This document shows, piece after piece, positions 38,761 to 46,661 of a stretch of 46,683 nt of DNA. The notes beneath the pieces were generated by a model. It did not search any database and was not told the DNA's origin. It saw nothing but the letters and a program-made list of their open reading frames with translations. The stretch lies in assembly GCA_036502625.1 (NCBI GenBank), contig DASXYG010000090.1:1-46683 (forward strand), given 5' to 3'. Numbering within the stretch: the first letter of the stretch is position 1; every line of letters begins with the position of its first letter. Position numbers and translations under genes: made by a program. The stretch comes from DASXYG01 sp036502625 (GTDB taxonomy: Bacteria > Actinomycetota > Actinomycetes > Streptosporangiales > Streptosporangiaceae).

Positions 38761-38767
38761 CCGCGGC

Positions 38768-39502
38768 TCAGGCGAGCGCGGTGGCGATCTGCTGGGCGGC
38801 GGCCACGACGCGGGCGCCGTAGTCGGTGTACTTGCCGGGCGTGAGGCGGCTGCTGGGCGCGGAGATCGACAGCGACGCCACCGGGCGGCCGTCGGAGACG
38901 ATGGCCGCGCCGATCGACGTCACGCCGTCGTGCAGCTCGCCCTCGTTGATCGCGTAGCCGCGGCGCCGGACCGTGGCGAGCTGGCCGCGCAGCGCCGCCG
39001 GGTCGGTGACGGTGTGCGCGGTGACCGGTTCGAGGTGCGCGGAGAGGTACGCGCCGGCCTCCTCGGCGGGCAGGTGCGCGAGCACGGCCTTGCCGTTGGA
39101 CGTGGCGTGCAGCGGCGCGCGCGACCCCAGCGGCTTGAACGTGCGCAGCTCGTGGGCGCTGTCGAGCCGCTCGATCAGCACCATCTCCGCGTCGTCCGGC
39201 ACCATCAGGTGGATCGTCTCCAGCGTCGCGGCCTGGAGGTCGCTCAACGCGGGCAGCGCCACCTCCCGCAGGTTGCGGGTGTTCGCGACCTGGCTCCCCA
39301 CCGAGAACGCGCGGCCGGTCACCACCCACCGGGTCAGCTCGTGGCCGCCCGGACGGATCCACCCCGCGTCGTGCAGCGTGGCCAGGCACCGCTGGACCGT
39401 GCTCTTCGGCAGCCCGAGCCGCCGCGTCAGGTCGCTGAGCCCGGCCGGCTGGTGCGCGGCAACCGCCTCGAGCACCCGCAGCGCGGTCTTGACGCTGTTC
39501 AT
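38768..39502 (-). CDS. IclR family transcriptional regulator
   Basis: 244 residues. The N-terminal winged helix is SVKTALRVLEAVAAHQPAGL with SDLTRRLGLPKSTVQRCLAT and LHDAGWIRPGG. The C-terminal effector domain follows (LREVALPALSDLQAATLETI, ALHATSNGKAVLAHLPAEEA-like segment, RGYAINEGELHDGVTSIGAA, GRPVASLSISAPSSRLTP). IclR proteins of this layout regulate aromatic-acid catabolism (PcaR, PcaU, PobR kinds). ATG 39502 has GAGG 6 bases upstream; the longer frame to 39538 overlaps the promoter of the divergent operon. It probably controls the MFS-CoA-transferase-crotonase operon through the TGGTCCA sites at 39564-39601. Confidence 0.9.
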   Translation of the reverse strand: MNSVKTALRVLEAVAAHQPAGLSDLTRRLGLPKSTVQRCLATLHDAGWIRPGGHELTRWVVTGRAFSVGSQVANTRNLREVALPALSDLQAATLETIHLMVPDDAEMVLIERLDSAHELRTFKPLGSRAPLHATSNGKAVLAHLPAEEAGAYLSAHLEPVTAHTVTDPAALRGQLATVRRRGYAINEGELHDGVTSIGAAIVSDGRPVASLSISAPSSRLTPGKYTDYGARVVAAAQQIATALA

Positions 39503-39519
39503 CGCCACCTCAGCCCCCC

Positions 39520-39548
39520 TTGACGTAACCGAGGCCACTCCGTACGTT
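39520..39548 (+). promoter_or_regulatory. Promoter of the MFS operon
   Basis: TTGACG (39520-39525), a 17-base spacer and TACGTT (39543-39548) form a standard promoter for the divergent operon beginning at 39617. Confidence 0.6.
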
Positions 39549-39563
39549 ACCGATGATCACGGG

Positions 39564-39601
39564 GGTCCACTATACAGACCATTGGTCCACGATGTGGTCC
39601 A
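39564..39601. promoter_or_regulatory. TGGTCCA operator cluster between iclR-like and MFS genes
   Basis: GGTCCAC occurs at 39564 and 39584, TGGTCCA at 39583 and 39595, and GACCATTGGTC (39577-39587) is a perfect palindrome. They lie just downstream of the promoter, so binding would block transcription. An IclR-family operator is the natural reading. Confidence 0.55.
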
Positions 39602-39616
39602 GCCTGGAGGTTGCCG

Positions 39617-40900
39617 ATGACGGTCGACGAACGCGCGCCCGGACGCACCCGCCTGACCCGTACCGAACGCAACGCCTTCGCCGGATCCGTCGGCGGATGG
39701 GCCATGGACGGCTTCGACATGGCCATCTTCTCGCTGGTCCTCGCGCCGGTGATGGCCGCGCTGCTGCCCGCGTCCGGCTACCGCGCCGACGAGGCCACGG
39801 TCGGCTACTTCGGCCAGCTCAGTGCCGCGGTCTTCCTGCTGGGCTGGGGGTTCTCGTTCGTCTGGGGCCCGATCGCGGACAAGTTCGGCCGCCGCCCCGC
39901 CATGATCGGCAGCATCCTGACGTTCGCCGTCTTCACCGCCGCCGCGGGGCTGGCCACCAACGTGTGGATGTGGATGGCCTTCCGGTTCCTCGCCGCCGTC
40001 GGCGTGGGCGGCGAGTGGGCGATGGCCGGGACGCTGGTCGCCGAGTCGGTGCCGGAGCGCGTACGAGAACGCCTCGGCGGCTGGCTGCACTCCGCCACGT
40101 ACGTCGGCACGCTGCTCACCGCGCTGGTGTACCTCTTCTTCGGCGAGGCGCTCGGCTGGCGCGGCATGTTCTTCTTCGGCCTGGTCCCCGCGGTCCTGGT
40201 GTTCCTCATCCGGATGGGCACGCACGAGCCCGCGACGTTCGCCCGCGAGCGCCGCCCCGGGTCGCTGCTCGATCCCGTCAAGGAGATCCTCAGGCCGCCG
40301 TACCGCCGCCGCACCTGGGTGAACCTCACGCTGCTCGTCGTCTGCGTGATCGGCCTGTGGGCCGGATCCACGTACGTGCCCACCGCGATGACGCACCTGG
40401 CCACCGCGACCGGCCGCCCGGAGGCCGACGTCGTACGGCTGGCCGGCCTGTCGTCCGCGGTCGCGCAGGTCTTCACGATCCTCGGCTGCGTCGCCGTGCC
40501 CGCGATGGCCAAGCGCCTGGGCCGCCGGAGCACGCTCGCCGTCCTCTACACGCTCATGATCATCGGGATCGGCGGGACGTACGGCGTGGCGTACCCGGCG
40601 CAGAACATCACGCTGTTCTTCTGCCTGCTGCCGGTGCTCGGCTTCGGCGGCGCGAACTTCGCGGTGTTCACGATCTGGCTGCCCGAGCAGTACCCGACCC
40701 GCGTGCGCGCCACCGCGTTCGCGTTCGCCACCACGCTCTCGCGATGGGTGGCCGCCGTCGGTACGTTCGGCATCGCGTTCGGCATCCAGGCCGCCGGGTC
40801 GCTGACCGTGCCGCTGTGCATGACCGCGCTGCCGTTCGTCGCCGGGATCCTCATCGTCAAGCTGGCACCGGAGACGCGCGGGCGGCCGCTGCCCGCATGA
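39617..40900 (+). CDS. MFS permease, aromatic-acid:H+ symporter-like
   Basis: 427 residues with twelve predicted helices. After helix one (GGWAMDGFDMAIFSLVLAPV) comes the MFS signature WGPIADKFGRRPAMIGSILT; helix five carries GVGGEWAMAGTLVAESVPER as in the AAHS and SHS families; the second signature is AMAKRLGRRSTLAVLYTL. The DGFD motif in helix one is typical of aromatic-acid symporters such as PcaK. It probably brings in the substrate degraded by this cluster. ATG 39617 has GGAGG 7 bases upstream. The CoA-transferase gene follows after 20 bases. Substrate inferred from context. Confidence 0.87.
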   Translation: MTVDERAPGRTRLTRTERNAFAGSVGGWAMDGFDMAIFSLVLAPVMAALLPASGYRADEATVGYFGQLSAAVFLLGWGFSFVWGPIADKFGRRPAMIGSILTFAVFTAAAGLATNVWMWMAFRFLAAVGVGGEWAMAGTLVAESVPERVRERLGGWLHSATYVGTLLTALVYLFFGEALGWRGMFFFGLVPAVLVFLIRMGTHEPATFARERRPGSLLDPVKEILRPPYRRRTWVNLTLLVVCVIGLWAGSTYVPTAMTHLATATGRPEADVVRLAGLSSAVAQVFTILGCVAVPAMAKRLGRRSTLAVLYTLMIIGIGGTYGVAYPAQNITLFFCLLPVLGFGGANFAVFTIWLPEQYPTRVRATAFAFATTLSRWVAAVGTFGIAFGIQAAGSLTVPLCMTALPFVAGILIVKLAPETRGRPLPA

Positions 40901-40920
40901 CCGAACGGAGGGGGAAGGGA

Positions 40921-42141
40921 ATGGACCTGCCGCTGGACGGCGTGCGCGTGCTCGACCTCACGCGCGCGCTCGCCGGGCCGATCTGCACGGCGCTGCTCGG
41001 CGACCTCGGCGCCGACGTGACCAAGGTCGAGGGGTTCCCGCGCGGCGACACCGCGCGGCAGTCGCCGCCGTACCTGGACGGCGAGAGCCTGTACTTCGCC
41101 GCCGCCAACCGCAACAAGCGGTCGGTGGCCATCGACATGCGCAGCGCGGAGGGCGGCGCGCTGCTGCGGCGGCTGGCCGGCGGCGCGGACGTCATCGTGG
41201 AGAACTTCCGTCCGGGCACGCTGTCCCGTATGGGCCTGGACCCGGACGAGCTGCTGGCCCGGCGGCCCGAGCTGATCATCGCGAGCGTGTCCGGCTACGG
41301 GCACGTCGGGCCGGAGGCACAGACGCCCGGCCTGGACCAGATCGCGCAGGGCATGTCCGGGCTGATGTCGGTGACCGGGGCGGGCGACCAGACGCCGATG
41401 CGCGTGGGCGTGCCCATCGTCGACACGCTCGCCGGGATCTTCGCCGCGCTCGGCGTCTCCGCCGCGGTCGCCGCGCGCGAGCGCACCGGACGCGGCCGGC
41501 ACGTACGGACGTCCCTGCTGGAGTCCGCGCTCGCCGTGATGACGTTCCAGGCGCAGCGGTACGTCAGCGCCGGCGAGGTGCCCGCGCCGGAGGGCAACGC
41601 GCACCCGGTGATCACCCCGTACGGCGCGTTCGCCGCGCGGGACAAGAAGATCAACGTCGCGGCCGGCTCGGACAAGCAGTGGCGCGCCCTGTGCGGCCTG
41701 CTCGACGCGCCCGGCCTGCCCGAGGACCCGCGGTTCCGTACGCCGCAGGACCGGCTCGACCACCGCGCCGAGCTGCAGGTAGAGCTGGAGCGGCGGCTGG
41801 CGGCGCGGGACGCCGCCGAGTGGATCCCGCTGATGCGCGGCGCGGGCATCCCCTGCGGGCCGATCCACGACATGGCCGACGTGTTCGCCGACCCGCAGGT
41901 GGACGCGCTCGGCATGGTCCGGCACGTGCTCGGCGTGGACGGCCGCGACCTGCCGCTGCTGCGCGGCCCGCTGTGGAACGGCGACGAGGCGGTGCCCGTA
42001 CGGCTGCCCCCGCCCGCGTACGGCGGGAACACGCGGGAGATCCTGGGCGCGGCGGGCCTCACGGACGCGGAGATCGACGACCTTCTCGCGCGCGGCGTCA
42101 TCGCGGGCGAGGACACCGAGAATAGGGAGGGCGCACGGTGA
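40921..42141 (+). CDS. CaiB/BaiF family (type III) CoA-transferase
   Basis: 406 residues. The N-terminus GVRVLDLTRALAGPICTALL with LGDLGADVTKVEGFPRGDTA, ANRNKRSVAIDMRSAEGGAL, and VIVENFRPGTLSRMGLDPDE are diagnostic. The catalytic Asp is Asp168 in GVPIVDTLAGIFAALG, matching Asp169 of formyl-CoA transferase. The reaction moves CoA from a donor such as succinyl-CoA to a carboxylic acid, the activation step before the crotonase-type enzyme encoded next. ATG 40921 has GGAGG 9 bases upstream; ATG 40897, overlapping the MFS stop, is the alternative. The stop overlaps the next GTG (GTGA). Confidence 0.92.
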   Translation: MDLPLDGVRVLDLTRALAGPICTALLGDLGADVTKVEGFPRGDTARQSPPYLDGESLYFAAANRNKRSVAIDMRSAEGGALLRRLAGGADVIVENFRPGTLSRMGLDPDELLARRPELIIASVSGYGHVGPEAQTPGLDQIAQGMSGLMSVTGAGDQTPMRVGVPIVDTLAGIFAALGVSAAVAARERTGRGRHVRTSLLESALAVMTFQAQRYVSAGEVPAPEGNAHPVITPYGAFAARDKKINVAAGSDKQWRALCGLLDAPGLPEDPRFRTPQDRLDHRAELQVELERRLAARDAAEWIPLMRGAGIPCGPIHDMADVFADPQVDALGMVRHVLGVDGRDLPLLRGPLWNGDEAVPVRLPPPAYGGNTREILGAAGLTDAEIDDLLARGVIAGEDTENREGAR

Positions 42142-42914
42142 GCGAGCCGGCAGGACGGCTGCACGCGGAGGTCGACGGGCACACCGCGACCATCACGATC
42201 GACAACCCGGCGAAGCGGAACGCGATGACGCCGGACATGTGGCGGTCGCTGCCGCCGCTGCTCGACGACCTGGCCGCCGACCCGGGCGTACGGGTGGCGG
42301 TGCTGACCGGCGCGGGGGAGACGTTCTGCGCCGGCGCCGACATCACGAGCCTGCCGACCCTCGGCACCGGCGGCGACGCCAAGGACCTCGCGGTGGGCGC
42401 GGAGAACGCGCTCGCGGCGTTCCCGAAGCCGGTGGTCGCCGCGATCCGCGGCTACTGCGTGGGCGGCGGCTGCCAGCTCGCCGCCGCCTGCGACCTGCGG
42501 ATCGCCGCCGACGACGCGCGCTTCGCGATCACCCCCGCGAAGATCGGCATCGTCTACCCGCCGTCGGCGACCACCCGGGTCGTCCGGCTGATCGGCGCGT
42601 CGGCCACCAAGCACCTGCTGTACACCGCGGACCTCATCGACGCCGCCCGCGCCCTGCGGATCGGCCTGGCCGACGAGCTGACCGCGCCCGCGGACCTGGC
42701 CGCACGGGTGGCCGAGCTGGCGTCCACGATCGCCGGCCGCTCCCAGTTCACGATCCGCGCCAGCAAGGAGATCGTGGACGCCATCGCGGCCGGCTCCGAC
42801 GTCACCGACCTGGCCACCCGCTGGCGCGCGGCGGGCGTCGCGGGCCCGGACGCCGCCGAGGGCATCGCCGCCTTCACCGAACGCCGCAAGCCCGACTTCA
42901 CCTGGACGGGCTGA
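42138..42914 (+). CDS. Crotonase-fold protein lacking the hydratase glutamates
   Basis: 258 residues of the enoyl-CoA hydratase/isomerase superfamily: ATITIDNPAKRNAMTPDMWR, oxyanion region GETFCAGADITSLP, then AIRGYCVGGGCQLAAACDLR, FAITPAKIGIVYPPSATTRV. In true hydratases two glutamates act (rat Glu144 and Glu164). Here the first is Gln113 and the second position is in TPAKIG with no Glu. Hydration is therefore unlikely; isomerisation, hydrolysis or decarboxylation are possible. GTG 42138 has GGGAGG upstream and overlaps the CoA-transferase stop. It ends 9 bases from the convergent pcaG gene. Confidence 0.86.
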   Translation: MSEPAGRLHAEVDGHTATITIDNPAKRNAMTPDMWRSLPPLLDDLAADPGVRVAVLTGAGETFCAGADITSLPTLGTGGDAKDLAVGAENALAAFPKPVVAAIRGYCVGGGCQLAAACDLRIAADDARFAITPAKIGIVYPPSATTRVVRLIGASATKHLLYTADLIDAARALRIGLADELTAPADLAARVAELASTIAGRSQFTIRASKEIVDAIAAGSDVTDLATRWRAAGVAGPDAAEGIAAFTERRKPDFTWTG

Positions 42915-42923
42915 GCCGCCGGG

Positions 42924-43472
42924 TCAGACCGCGAGGAAGACGGTTTCGCCGGTGCCCTGGAGGCGGATGTCGAAGCGGTAGGAGCCGTCGCCCTCGGCGG
43001 TCGCGACCAGGGTGGCGCGGCGGTCGGCGGGCACCGCGGACAGCAGCGGGTCGGCGGCGTTGGCGGACTGCTCCTCGGGGAAGTAGACGCGGGTGGCGAC
43101 GGGTTTGAGCAGGCCGCGGGCGAACACCAGCATCGCGATGTACGGCGCGGCGCCGCCGACCGGGCCCGGGCGCAGCGTGGTGAACCAGTAGCGGCCGGCG
43201 GGGTCGGTGTCGCAGCGGCCGAAGCCGGAGAAGTCGGCGCCGTCGCGGCGCAGCGCGCCGACCGCGCGGGGGGTGCGGCCCTCGGCGTCGACCTGCATGA
43301 TCTCGATCATGGCGTCCGGCACCGGGGCGCCCTCGCCGTCGGTGACCCGGCCGCGTAGCCGGATCGCGTCGGGCCGCCACTCGGGGACGACCCGCGGGCC
43401 GTCGGAGTACGGCAGGCCGAAGGCGAAGAACGGCCCGACGGTCTGCGACGGCGTCGGTCCGTACGCGCTCAT
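42924..43472 (-). CDS. pcaG: Protocatechuate 3,4-dioxygenase alpha subunit
   Basis: 182 residues, starting MSAYGPTPSQTVGPFFAFGL. It has the intradiol-dioxygenase beta-sandwich (IRLRGRVTDGEGAPVPDAMI, GFGRCDTDPAGRYWFTTLRP, APYIAMLVFARGLLKPVATR). The alpha chain has no iron ligands; it completes the active site of the beta chain in the (alpha-beta-Fe) complex that opens the ring of protocatechuate to beta-carboxymuconate. The ATG overlaps the pcaH stop (ATGA). No pcaB, pcaC, pcaD, pcaF or pcaIJ is in the window. A convergent operon ends 9 bases away. Confidence 0.93.
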   Translation of the reverse strand: MSAYGPTPSQTVGPFFAFGLPYSDGPRVVPEWRPDAIRLRGRVTDGEGAPVPDAMIEIMQVDAEGRTPRAVGALRRDGADFSGFGRCDTDPAGRYWFTTLRPGPVGGAAPYIAMLVFARGLLKPVATRVYFPEEQSANAADPLLSAVPADRRATLVATAEGDGSYRFDIRLQGTGETVFLAV

Positions 43473-44152
43473 GCTTCCTCCATCGGGGTCGCGTCGGCGC
43501 CGCGCAGCACGATGTCCCACTGGTAGCCCAGCGCCCATTCCTGCTCGGTGACGTCCATGTCGAACCGGGAGACCATCCGCTCCCTGGCGTCGGCCGGCAC
43601 GGACTTGTAGATCGGGTCGAACGCGAACAGCGGGTCGCCCGGGAAGTACATCTGGGTGACCAGCCGCTGGGTGAAGGCCGTGCCGAACACCGAGAAGTGG
43701 ATGTGCGCCGGGCGCCAGGCGTTCGCGTGGTTGCGCCAGGGGTACGCGCCCGGCTTGATCGTGGTGAACCGGTAGCGCCCGTCGGCGTCGGTCAGACACC
43801 GCCCGGCCCCGGTGAAGTTCGGGTCGAGCGGCGCGGGGTGCAGGTCGGCGGCGTGCGCGTAGCGGCCGGAGGCGTTGGCCTGCCACACCTCGACGAGGGT
43901 GTTCGGCACCGCCCGGCCGTCGGAGTCGAGCACCCGGCCGGTGACGATGATCCGCTCGCCCAGCGGCGCGCCGCGGTGCTGCTGCGTGAGGTCGGAGTCG
44001 AGCGCGGCGAGCTCGCCGGGGCCGAAGACCGGGGCGCTGAGCTCGATCGAGTCGGGACCGAGCTTCGGCATGGCCAGCGGCTGCGACGGGGCGCGGAGCA
44101 CGCTGCTGCGGTATTCGGGGGTCAGGTACTTGGGGTTCGGGTCCTCGGGCAT
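43469..44152 (-). CDS. pcaH: Protocatechuate 3,4-dioxygenase beta subunit
   Basis: 227 residues. The four iron(III) ligands are Tyr98 (ANASGRYAH), Tyr137 (KPGAYPWRNH), His150 and His152 (RPAHIHFSVFG). Their spacings of 39, 13 and 2 match Tyr108, Tyr147, His160 and His162 of the Pseudomonas enzyme (Tyr408 to His462 in the usual numbering). The N-terminal DPNPKYLTPEYRSSVLRAPS is typical of this chain. ATG 44152 has AAAGGA 7 bases upstream. Translation is coupled to pcaG. The gene is transcribed separately from the alpha/beta hydrolase gene, 86 bases upstream on the same strand, or as one operon with it. Confidence 0.95.
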   Translation of the reverse strand: MPEDPNPKYLTPEYRSSVLRAPSQPLAMPKLGPDSIELSAPVFGPGELAALDSDLTQQHRGAPLGERIIVTGRVLDSDGRAVPNTLVEVWQANASGRYAHAADLHPAPLDPNFTGAGRCLTDADGRYRFTTIKPGAYPWRNHANAWRPAHIHFSVFGTAFTQRLVTQMYFPGDPLFAFDPIYKSVPADARERMVSRFDMDVTEQEWALGYQWDIVLRGADATPMEEA

Positions 44153-44238
44153 CGGCGTTCCTTTCTCCGCTGCCTCCAGGGTCGCAACCCCGCGGGCCCG
44201 GTTCGTCCCATGTTTCCGTTCCCCGGAATACTGCCAGT

Positions 44239-45114
44239 TCAGCCCGTGGCCATTCGCTCCTCGACGAGCTCGGCGAGCCGGTCGGGCGCCTCTTCTGGCA
44301 CCCAGTGGCTGACGCCTTCGAGCACGGCGAAGGTGTACGGCCCGGTGACGTGGTCGGCGCAGCGCTCCGCGCCGGCCCGGCCGAGCGCCTGGTCGGCGGT
44401 GCTCCACACGTACGTCGTCGGCACAGTGACGTCGGCGGGCGGGCCGGAGCCGTCGCGGCGCCTCGCGCGGTACCAGTTGAGCGCGGCCGTCAGCGCGCCC
44501 GGCTCGCTGAACCGCCGGACGTAGTCCTCGACCGCCTCCGGCGGGACCACGCCGCCGTACGTCGCGCGCAGGCGGCGGGCGCCGTCTTCCAGCAGCAGGC
44601 GCTCCGCCTTGCCCTCCTCTTGGAACATGCCGATGTAGGTGGACCGCTCCTGCTGGTCGGCGTCGTTGCGCCGGGCCCAGTCGAACGCGGCGGGGTGCGG
44701 CACGGACACCGCCGTCAGCGTGCGCACCCGGTCCGGGTGGGCGATGGCCAGGCTCCACGCCACGATCGCGCCCCAGTCGTGGCCCACGACGTCGGCCCGC
44801 GGCACGCCGAATGCGTCGAGGAGGGCGAGCGCGTCGCCCACCAGGTTGCCGATCGCGTACGCCTCCACCTCGGCGGGACGGGCGCCGGGGGAGTAGCCGC
44901 GCTGGTCCGGCGCGATCACCCGGTGGCCGGCCGCGGCGAGCACCGCCGCCACCGCCTCCCACGACCGCCCGGCCTGCGGGAACCCGTGCAGCAACAGCAC
45001 CGGCCGCCCGTCGTCGGGCCCGGCGACCCCCACGTCGAACGTCAGCCCGCCCGCGTCGACCTTCCGCCTCTCCACCCCGCCACATCCCCTCATCGCCAAT
45101 CCAACAGACGCCAC
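44239..45114 (-). CDS. Alpha/beta hydrolase, epoxide-hydrolase-like
   Basis: 291 residues of the alpha/beta hydrolase fold. The oxyanion segment is LLLHGFPQAGRSWE (HGFP), the nucleophile elbow is VVGHDWGAIVAWSL, with Asp where esterases have Ser, and the catalytic His is in GVSHWVPEEAPDRLAEL. Asp in HDWG is the mark of epoxide hydrolases and haloalkane dehalogenases, so this is not PcaD (which uses Ser). It probably acts in the same catabolic cluster as pcaHG. GTG 45114 has GGAG 5 bases upstream; ATG 45093 or GTG 45075 are possible since the first 20 residues are not conserved in pattern. Confidence 0.85.
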   Translation of the reverse strand: MASVGLAMRGCGGVERRKVDAGGLTFDVGVAGPDDGRPVLLLHGFPQAGRSWEAVAAVLAAAGHRVIAPDQRGYSPGARPAEVEAYAIGNLVGDALALLDAFGVPRADVVGHDWGAIVAWSLAIAHPDRVRTLTAVSVPHPAAFDWARRNDADQQERSTYIGMFQEEGKAERLLLEDGARRLRATYGGVVPPEAVEDYVRRFSEPGALTAALNWYRARRRDGSGPPADVTVPTTYVWSTADQALGRAGAERCADHVTGPYTFAVLEGVSHWVPEEAPDRLAELVEERMATG

Positions 45115-45459
45115 CCATTCTCCCGGCCCACCACCCCCGCGGACCAGCCCGATCGCGAGCCTGTGGAAAACTCATATCGACGTTCGGCACGGTGTCGTCC
45201 CGTTGGGATCAAGGGTGTTCGTCGAGGTAGACACTAATGTTGATCTTCGGAACGGTGGAGTCCGGATCGGTGCCCCTCTCCCCCCTGTCGTGGGGGTCGC
45301 GTGGGGACGTGGGGATAGCGTCGTAACCCATCGCATCACGTGCCAAGCACGCGTAGCGGCATATGCGTCCGCACGCGCACTTGCGACCTCGCTCGTGTGC
45401 CACACCGATGCCGGACAGCCACGCACCCCGGCCCCATAGTCGCCAAGCGGAGGCTCACC

Positions 45460-45626
45460 GTGGCCGGGCTGCTCGCGGCGCGACCTGTGCAGTGAGTTCG
45501 CCAGGAAGCCCAGCGGGCCGGTCCGGCGCTCGACGCCTTCTCATTGCTCTGGTCGTGTCGCTCTTGGCGCTGACGAGGGCGGCCGGGCGTGGCCGAGCAC
45601 GGCCCCGGCCGCGCGCGGGTCCGTGA
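45460..45626 (+). CDS. Two overlapping micro-ORFs, the second with one membrane helix (tentative)
   Basis: GTG 45460, with GCGGAGG 6 bases upstream, opens an 11-codon frame (MAGLLAARPVQ) whose TGA overlaps GTG 45489 (GTGA). The second frame encodes 45 residues with a helix RRLLIALVVSLLALTRAAG and a basic tail. The first may serve translation of the second, or both may be remains of one broken gene. No family is recognised. Confidence 0.25.
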
Positions 45627-45650
45627 TCCGTGCCGGCCGTGGGAGGCGCC

Positions 45651-45668
45651 CCGCGCGCTTGCGCGCGG
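45651..45668. terminator. Hairpin with CTTG loop
   Basis: CCGCGCGC (45651-45658) and GCGCGCGG (45661-45668) pair fully; the inner four bases CTTG would make a stable tetraloop. It lies about 110 bases before the flavoprotein gene and may end transcripts from the left or shape the leader. Confidence 0.4.
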
Positions 45669-45780
45669 CTTGACCCATGCAAGGGAACTCCGCACACACG
45701 CGCAAGGAGGGCTCAAGCCCACGTGTGGGAAAATCATGCATGTGTTGGTGTCACCCGTGGATCGGGGTGAACGTCGGAAC

Positions 45781-46341
45781 ATGACGCATTCGGAGAATCC
45801 CCGTGTGCTGTACGTCGTGGCTTGCGCTGCCCCTGCGGCGTCAACCGTGCAGACGTTTGTGTCTCTCGCTAAGGAACAAGGGTGGCGGGTGTTCGTGGTC
45901 GGTACACCCGACGCACGATCGTTTCTTGATGCACCGGCCGTCGAAGCGGTCACCGGTGATCCAATCCGGGTCGGCTATCGGATGCCTGGAGAGCCGAAAG
46001 CCCTCCCCCTGGCTGACGCTGTTGTGGTCGCCCCGGCAACTTTCAACACGATCAACAAGTGGGCGATGGGCGTTGCTGACAACTTCGCGGTCGCGCTGCT
46101 CTGTGAACTCACAGGCTTCCGAGTTCCGACCTTGGCCGTCCCCCTGCTTAAGGACGCTCTCGCGCGGCATCCTGCCTTCCCCCGCAACCTCGATACGCTT
46201 CGCGCAATGGGCGTGAAGGTGCTGTTCGATCCGAGCGCGCCCCGTGAGCAGAGAATGCCATGCTGGGATCGGGTCTTGGCCGAACTGAAGACCATGATCG
46301 ACGATCGGTCCACGGGGGGTGAGGAACATGGACACGCATGA
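45781..46341 (+). CDS. HFCD-fold flavoprotein (phosphopantothenoylcysteine-decarboxylase-like)
   Basis: 186 residues in a Rossmann-like fold seen in PPC decarboxylase, EpiD and UbiX. Opening RVLYVVACAAPAASTVQTFV; the FMN-binding core is VVVAPATFNTINKWAMGVAD followed by NFAVALLCELTG, corresponding to the P-A-S-A-N-T motif. In Cys decarboxylases a P-x-M-N-x-x-M-W segment then clamps the substrate; here it reads VPLLKDALARHPAFPRNL, keeping HP and N but not M-N or M-W, so the substrate is different. Codon use is less GC-biased than elsewhere (near 58% GC in a line I counted). ATG 45781 is preferred; ATG 45736 is possible. It overlaps the XRE gene by 14 bases. Confidence 0.8.
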   Translation: MTHSENPRVLYVVACAAPAASTVQTFVSLAKEQGWRVFVVGTPDARSFLDAPAVEAVTGDPIRVGYRMPGEPKALPLADAVVVAPATFNTINKWAMGVADNFAVALLCELTGFRVPTLAVPLLKDALARHPAFPRNLDTLRAMGVKVLFDPSAPREQRMPCWDRVLAELKTMIDDRSTGGEEHGHA

Positions 46342-46567
46342 GGTCGGACGGCGGATCGCCGAAAATCGGCGCCGTCGTGGCCTGTCCCAGTCCGTCCTAG
46401 CTGGACTGATCGGGCGTTCGGAAAGCTGGCTATCTCAGGTAGAGCGCGGCAAGAGGCGGATCGACGCTCATTCCGTTCTGCTTCGCATGTCCGAGATCCT
46501 TGGCGTGGACACGGCCAAACTCACAGCCTCGGACGCGGAGGAAGTTGAGTCCCTGATAGTGGTGTAG
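46328..46567 (+). CDS. XRE family helix-turn-helix regulator
   Basis: 79 residues, essentially one HTH_3 domain: VGRRIAENRRRRGLSQSVLA, then GLIGRSESWLSQVERGKRRI and DAHSVLLRMSEILGVDTAKL. The recognition helix is SESWLSQVERG. The short tail (TASDAEEVESLIVV) has no other domain. ATG 46328 overlaps the end of the flavoprotein gene, with GTGAGGAA upstream. Flavoprotein and XRE gene pairs of this kind occur in many actinomycetes, as far as I recall; their task is unknown. Composition is like that of the flavoprotein, so the two form one unit, perhaps acquired. Confidence 0.88.
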   Translation: MDTHEVGRRIAENRRRRGLSQSVLAGLIGRSESWLSQVERGKRRIDAHSVLLRMSEILGVDTAKLTASDAEEVESLIVV

Positions 46568-46661
46568 CGCGGTCGCCGGGTTGGTCGTTGTAGACGGCGG
46601 CGCGGCCACCGCGTGATCCTTCGAGTGAACCTTCCACAGCACTCTCGAATGGAGCATCACG

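Larger units (their letters stand above)
45115..45780. other. Gene-poor junction region before the flavoprotein gene
   Basis: No confident gene. GC content falls from the left side to the right and the CGTACG motif is absent. A C5/G5 hairpin (around 45282-45298) could stop transcripts. A short frame with its own start signal and an overlapping one-helix frame lie at 45460-45626. A hairpin with a CTTG loop is at 45651-45668 (CCGCGCGC and GCGCGCGG), followed by TTGACC at 45670. The long upstream stretch of the flavoprotein frame (from 45589) lacks codon bias and is probably leader. Confidence 0.4.

Noticed and set aside
44239..45114. Hydrolase next to pcaH read as PcaD (enol-lactone hydrolase)
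   Set aside because: The nucleophile elbow is HDWG with Asp, whereas PcaD has Ser.
44153..45190. Upstream extension of the pcaH frame to 573 residues
   Set aside because: The known N-terminus of the beta chain begins at 44152 with its own start signal; the rest is the shadow of the hydrolase gene.
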